From NCBI RefSeq assembly GCF_001509795.1, contig NZ_LLZN01000075.1, positions 1-49,584 of the forward strand: DNA of 49,584 bases, read 5' to 3'. This DNA is from Streptomyces sp. NRRL WC-3605. Its GTDB lineage: Bacteria; Actinomycetota; Actinomycetes; Streptomycetales; Streptomycetaceae. Positions 45,926-49,584 of the stretch are shown piece by piece (the first letter of the stretch is position 1; every line of letters starts with the position of its first letter). The notes beneath the pieces are model-generated. The model was not told the origin of the DNA. It saw nothing but the letters and a program-made list of their open reading frames with translations, and did not search any database. A program made the translations under genes and the position numbers.

Positions 45926-46860
45926 CGACGACCGTCGCGACGCAGCGGGAGGGTACGGACAGCCCGTACGCCCTGTCGCACCTGGACGCCCTGGAGTCCG
46001 AGGCCGTCCACATCTTCCGTGAGGTGGCCGGCGAGTTCGAGCGGCCGGTGATCCTGTTCTCCGGCGGCAAGGACTCCATCGTCATGCTGCATCTGGCGCT
46101 GAAGGCGTTCGCGCCCGCGCCGGTGCCGTTCTCGCTGCTGCACGTGGACACGGGCCACAACTTCCCCGAGGTCATCGAGTACCGGGACCGCACGGTCGAC
46201 AGGCACCGGCTGCGGCTGCACGTCGCCTCCGTGCAGGACTACATCGACCGGGGGGTGCTCAAGGAGCGCCCGGACGGCACCCGCAACCCGCTGCAGACCC
46301 TGCCGCTGACGGAGAAGATCCAGGCGGAGAAGTTCGACGCGGTCTTCGGCGGCGGACGCCGCGACGAGGAGAAGGCCCGCGCGAAGGAGCGGGTGTTCAG
46401 CCTCCGCGACGAGTTCTCGCAGTGGGACCCGCGCCGCCAGCGCCCCGAGCTGTGGAACCTGTACAACGGACGGCACGCCCCCGGCGAGCACGTCCGGGTC
46501 TTCCCGCTGTCCAACTGGACCGAGCTGGACGTCTGGCAGTACATCGCCCGCGAGGGCATCGAGCTGCCGCAGATCTACTTCGCGCACGAGCGCGAGGTGT
46601 TCCTGCGCAACGGCATGTGGCTGACGGCCGGCGACTGGGGCGGCCCGAAGGACGACGAGACCGTCGAGAAGCGCCTCGTGCGCTACCGCACGGTCGGCGA
46701 CATGTCCTGCACCGGCGCCGTGGAGTCCGAAGCGGTGAGCCTGGAGCAGGTCATCACCGAGATCGCCGCGTCCCGGCTCACCGAGCGCGGCGCCACCCGC
46801 GCCGACGACAAGCTCTCCGAGGCCGCGATGGAAGACCGTAAGCGCGAGGGGTACTTCTAA
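45922..46860 (+). CDS. cysD: sulfate adenylyltransferase subunit 2
   Basis: 312 residues, starting at the ATG at 45922 that overlaps the cysC stop. It is the small subunit of ATP sulfurylase, which makes APS from sulfate and ATP. The ATP-pyrophosphatase PP-loop is VILFSGGKDSIVML; LLHVDTGHNFPEVIEYRD and AVFGGGRRDEEKARAKERVF follow as in the family. The C-terminal part (SNWTELDVWQYIAREGIELP, YRTVGDMSCTGAVESEA) is also typical. Length matches E. coli CysD (302). It works with CysN, encoded 2 nt downstream. Confidence 0.95.
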   Translation: MTTTVATQREGTDSPYALSHLDALESEAVHIFREVAGEFERPVILFSGGKDSIVMLHLALKAFAPAPVPFSLLHVDTGHNFPEVIEYRDRTVDRHRLRLHVASVQDYIDRGVLKERPDGTRNPLQTLPLTEKIQAEKFDAVFGGGRRDEEKARAKERVFSLRDEFSQWDPRRQRPELWNLYNGRHAPGEHVRVFPLSNWTELDVWQYIAREGIELPQIYFAHEREVFLRNGMWLTAGDWGGPKDDETVEKRLVRYRTVGDMSCTGAVESEAVSLEQVITEIAASRLTERGATRADDKLSEAAMEDRKREGYF

Positions 46861-46862
46861 GC

Positions 46863-48197
46863 ATGAGCACCACGACGACCGAGGAACTCTCGGCCACCAC
46901 CCTGCTGCGGTTCGCCACCGCGGGCTCCGTCGACGACGGCAAGTCCACCCTGGTCGGGCGGCTGCTGCACGACTCCAAGTCGGTGCTCGCAGACCAGCTG
47001 GAGGCCGTCGAGCACGCCTCCCGCAACCGCGGTCAGGACACCCCCGACCTCGCGCTGCTCACCGACGGCCTGCGCGCCGAACGCGAGCAGGGCATCACGA
47101 TCGACGTGGCGTACCGCTACTTCGCCACGCCGCGCCGCCGGTTCATCCTCGCCGACACCCCCGGCCATGTGCAGTACACCCGGAACATGGTGACCGGCGC
47201 GTCCACGGCCGAGCTGACGGTGATCCTCGTCGACGCCCGCAACGGCGTGGTCGAGCAGACCCGCCGGCACGCGGCCATCGCCGCCCTGCTGCGCGTCCCG
47301 CACGTGGTACTCGCCGTGAACAAGATGGACCTGGTGGACTACCAGGAGTCCGTGTTCGCGGCGATCGCCGAGGAGTTCACGGCGTACGCGCTGGAACTGG
47401 GTGTCCCGGAGATCACCGCCATCCCGATCTCGGCGCTGGCCGGCGACAACGTGGTGGACCCGTCCGCGCACATGGACTGGTACGGCGGACCGACGTTCCT
47501 GGAGCACCTGGAGACGGTCCCGGTCAGCCACGACCTGAGCCACTGCCACGCCCGGCTGCCCGTGCAGTACGTGATCCGGCCGCAGAGCGCCGAACACCCC
47601 GACTACCGGGGCTACGCCGGCCAGATCGCCGCCGGTTCGTTCCGGGTCGGCGAGCCGGTGACCGTGCTGCCGTCCGGCCGCACCTCGCGGATCTCCGGGA
47701 TCGACCTGCTGGGCGAGCCCGTCGACGTCGCCTGGACCACGCAGTCGGTGACCGTCCTCCTGGAGGACGACATCGACGTCTCGCGCGGCGACCTGATCGT
47801 GCCGACCACGGACGCGCCCCCGACCTCGCAGGACATCGAGGCCACGGTCTGCCACGTCGCCGACGCCCCGCTGACCGTCGGCCACCGGGTGCTGCTCAAG
47901 CACGGCACCCGGACCGTGAAGGCGATCGTCAAGGACATCCCGTCCCGGCTCACGCTCTCCGACCTGTCCCTGCACCCGCACCCCGGGCAGCTCGTCGCCA
48001 ACGACATCGGCCGCGTCAAGGTGCGCACCGCCGAGCCGCTGCCGGTCGACTCCTACGCCGACTCCCGCCGTACGGGCTCGTTCATCCTGATCGATCCGAG
48101 CGACGGCACCACGCTCACGGCGGGAATGGTCGGCGAGTCCTTCGCCTCCCCGGAGCCGGTCAAGGAGGAGCCCGAGGACGACGGGTGGGATTTCTGA
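46863..48197 (+). CDS. cysN: sulfate adenylyltransferase subunit 1 (GTPase)
   Basis: 444 residues. It is the GTPase subunit that drives APS formation by CysD. The EF-Tu-like GTPase motifs are present: G1 GSVDDGKSTLVGRLL, switch EQGITIDVAYRYF, G3 DTPGHVQYTRNMVTG, G4 NKMDLVDY and G5 SALAGDN, followed by beta-barrel domains. It is a stand-alone CysN rather than a CysNC fusion, matching the separate cysC gene. The ATG at 46863 is 2 nt after the cysD stop, with GAGGGG about 10 nt upstream. The C-terminus is acidic (EEPEDDGWDF). Confidence 0.95.
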   Translation: MSTTTTEELSATTLLRFATAGSVDDGKSTLVGRLLHDSKSVLADQLEAVEHASRNRGQDTPDLALLTDGLRAEREQGITIDVAYRYFATPRRRFILADTPGHVQYTRNMVTGASTAELTVILVDARNGVVEQTRRHAAIAALLRVPHVVLAVNKMDLVDYQESVFAAIAEEFTAYALELGVPEITAIPISALAGDNVVDPSAHMDWYGGPTFLEHLETVPVSHDLSHCHARLPVQYVIRPQSAEHPDYRGYAGQIAAGSFRVGEPVTVLPSGRTSRISGIDLLGEPVDVAWTTQSVTVLLEDDIDVSRGDLIVPTTDAPPTSQDIEATVCHVADAPLTVGHRVLLKHGTRTVKAIVKDIPSRLTLSDLSLHPHPGQLVANDIGRVKVRTAEPLPVDSYADSRRTGSFILIDPSDGTTLTAGMVGESFASPEPVKEEPEDDGWDF

Positions 48198-48198
48198 C

Positions 48199-49311
48199 GT
48201 GACACGTTCCGTGTCCGCCCGCCGCGCCCCGCGCCGGACGCTCGCCGTCCTGGCCGCGCTGCCGCTGCTCGCCCTCGCGGCGTGCGGCTACGGCTCGCAG
48301 GCCAAGGACTCCGGCGAGCACGCCGTCGCCGGGGCGGCCAAGGTGGACGGCCTGGACTCGGTGCGCATCGGGTACTTCGGGAACCTGACCCACGCCACGG
48401 CCCTGGTCGGCCGGCACGAGGGCCTGTTCCAGAAGGAGCTGGGCGGGACCCGGGCGGAGTACGCCACGTTCAACGCCGGTCCTTCGGAGATCGAGGCGCT
48501 GAACTCCGGCTCGATCGACATCGGCTGGATCGGCCCCTCCCCCGCCGTCAACGGCTACGTCAAGGCGCGGGGCGAGAACCTGCGGATCGTCTCCGGTTCG
48601 GCGTCGGGCGGCGTCAAGCTCGTCGTGGACCCGGAGAGGATCAAGTCCCTGAAGGACGTCGAGGGCAAGCGGATCGCCACCCCGCAGCTCGGCAACACGC
48701 AGGACGTGGCGTTCCTCAACTGGGCCAAGGACCAGGGCTGGAAGGTCGACGCCGAGAGCGGAAAGGGCGACGTCTCCGTCGTCCGCACCGACAACAAGAT
48801 CACCCCGGACGCGTACAAATCCGGTTCGATCGACGGCGCGTGGGTGCCCGAGCCGACCGCCTCGAAGCTGGTCGCCGAGGGCGGCAAGGTGCTGCTCGAC
48901 GAGTCCGACCTGTGGCCCGACAAGAAGTTCGTGATCACGAACGTCGTCGTGTCGCAGCGCTTCCTGAAGGAGCACCCGAAGGCCGTCGAGGCCGTCCTGC
49001 GTGGCTCCGTGGAGGCGAACCGCTGGATCACCGCCCACCAGGGGCGGGCGAAGGCCGCGGCCAACGCCCAGTTGGAGGCCGACACCGGCAAGCCGCTGCC
49101 CGCCGCGGTCCTCGATCCGGCATGGCGGTCCCTCACGGTCACCGACGACCCGCTGGCGGCCACCCTGCGCACCCAGGCCGGTCACGCGGTCCAGGCGGGC
49201 CTGCTCCAGCGGCCCGACCTGACCGGCATCTACGACCTGGGCCCGCTGAACAAGGTCCTGAAGGCCGAGGGCGCACCCGCGGTCGACGACGCCGGACTCG
49301 GCGCCGAGTAA
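48199..49311 (+). CDS. ssuA: aliphatic sulfonate/sulfate ABC transporter substrate-binding lipoprotein
   Basis: 370 residues from the GTG at 48199, 1 nt after the cysN stop. A basic N-terminus and lipobox LALAAC (Cys29) mark a lipoprotein. The body is a SsuA/TauA-type solute-binding protein: VRIGYFGNLTHATALVGRHEG, EALNSGSIDIGWIGPSPAVN, KRIATPQLGNTQDVAFLNWA and GSIDGAWVPEPTASKLVAEG. It delivers sulfonates (or possibly taurine or sulfate) to the importer. Its location in the assimilatory operon shows that sulfur-source uptake and reduction are expressed together. Substrate specificity is inferred from the family only. Confidence 0.9.
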   Translation: MTRSVSARRAPRRTLAVLAALPLLALAACGYGSQAKDSGEHAVAGAAKVDGLDSVRIGYFGNLTHATALVGRHEGLFQKELGGTRAEYATFNAGPSEIEALNSGSIDIGWIGPSPAVNGYVKARGENLRIVSGSASGGVKLVVDPERIKSLKDVEGKRIATPQLGNTQDVAFLNWAKDQGWKVDAESGKGDVSVVRTDNKITPDAYKSGSIDGAWVPEPTASKLVAEGGKVLLDESDLWPDKKFVITNVVVSQRFLKEHPKAVEAVLRGSVEANRWITAHQGRAKAAANAQLEADTGKPLPAAVLDPAWRSLTVTDDPLAATLRTQAGHAVQAGLLQRPDLTGIYDLGPLNKVLKAEGAPAVDDAGLGAE

Positions 49312-49341
49312 GCCCATCCATCGAGTTCCCAGGAGGTGACG

Positions 49342-49584
49342 ATGGCCACCGCCCTCGCCACGGCCGCCGGCACGGACGCGTCCGTCGAGCACGCCGCCCG
49401 GATCGAGCATGTCTCGAAGTCCTTCGCCGGCCCGGCCGGGCAGCAGCTCGTCCTCGACGACATCACCCTCGACGTCGCCCCGGGCGAGTTCGTCACCCTC
49501 CTGGGGGCCTCCGGCTGCGGCAAGTCCACCCTGCTCAACCTGGTCGCCGGCCTCGACCGGCCCAGCGCGGGCACCATCACCACC
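49342..49584 (+). CDS. ssuB: ABC transporter ATP-binding protein, N-terminal part (3' truncated at window end)
   Basis: 81 codons are visible; the gene continues beyond the window. ATG at 49342 is preceded by AGGAGGTGACG, a nearly full Shine-Dalgarno sequence. [20 protein letters not shown], then [25 protein letters not shown], contains an intact Walker A of the SsuB/TauB nitrate-sulfonate-type importer ATPases. The Q-loop, signature and Walker B are outside the window. It should energise the importer whose binding protein is encoded just upstream. Confidence 0.88.
   Translation, partial: MATALATAAGTDASVEHAARIEHVSKSFAGPAGQQLVLDDITLDVAPGEFVTLLGASGCGKSTLLNLVAGLDRPSAGTITT

Overview
The window is very GC-rich with strong third-position G/C bias, many GTG and TTG starts, twin-arginine lipoproteins, leaderless-type promoters and tight GTGA/ATGA start-stop overlaps. 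Together with genes such as an AldO-type alditol oxidase and the ferredoxin-type sulfite reductase operon, this points to a Streptomyces chromosome (or a very close actinomycete). I see no tRNA, rRNA, CRISPR array, transposase or phage gene. It reads as ordinary chromosomal DNA with several small adaptive modules.

Layout. 1-2.1 kb: the 3' end of an unidentified Cys-containing protein, convergent with a PP2C-type phosphatase gene. 2.3-6.0 kb: a DUF456 membrane protein, then on the minus strand an alkylation-repair pair (Ada/AlkA-like and Ogt, start-stop overlapped) and the ribosome-assembly GTPase RsgA. 6.2-10.4 kb (minus): a membrane-anchored cellulose-binding protein with a sigma-like and zinc-finger cytoplasmic part, a radical SAM protein with an unusual CX8CX2C motif, and a D-2-hydroxyacid dehydrogenase divergent from alditol oxidase. 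11.8-19.3 kb: a complete beta-galactoside module consisting of a ROK regulator, sugar-binding lipoprotein, two permeases and a GH2 beta-galactosidase. The regulator and the operon each carry a copy of the same 35-bp element over the promoter. 19.4-24.8 kb: a MacB/FtsX-like ABC exporter divergent from a two-component system, with a perfect 19-bp palindrome between them, then a TetR regulator. 24.8-38.8 kb: mostly single genes, namely an isocitrate lyase/PEP mutase-like enzyme, a DUF2264 protein, homocysteine S-methyltransferase, carboxylesterase, a Tat-exported ferritin-like protein, a ThuA-like protein, two VOC proteins, two AraC regulators divergent from an NmrA-like reductase, a YihY/BrkB membrane protein, and AidB. 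39.1-42.4 kb: a GAF-domain regulator with repeats in its promoter, a secreted protein and a GNAT acetyltransferase. 42.5 kb to the end: the assimilatory sulfate reduction operon (leader peptide, sir, Zn-ribbon protein, cysH, cysC, cysD, cysN, ssuA-like, ssuB-like), running off the right edge.

How the parts work together. CysD/CysN activate sulfate to APS, CysC can phosphorylate it, CysH reduces it to sulfite and Sir reduces sulfite to sulfide. The downstream ABC genes probably import sulfonate or sulfate. A 27-residue leader peptide with a late cysteine codon suggests cysteine-dependent control. The lactose-type operon has no ATPase of its own and probably borrows the shared MsiK-type ATPase. 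Ada/AlkA, Ogt and AidB form a dispersed alkylation-response set. At least nine genes have a TANNNT box 6-8 nt before the start codon and no Shine-Dalgarno sequence, so leaderless translation appears common here.

All assignments come from reading the sequence and from memory of protein families. No database search was run.
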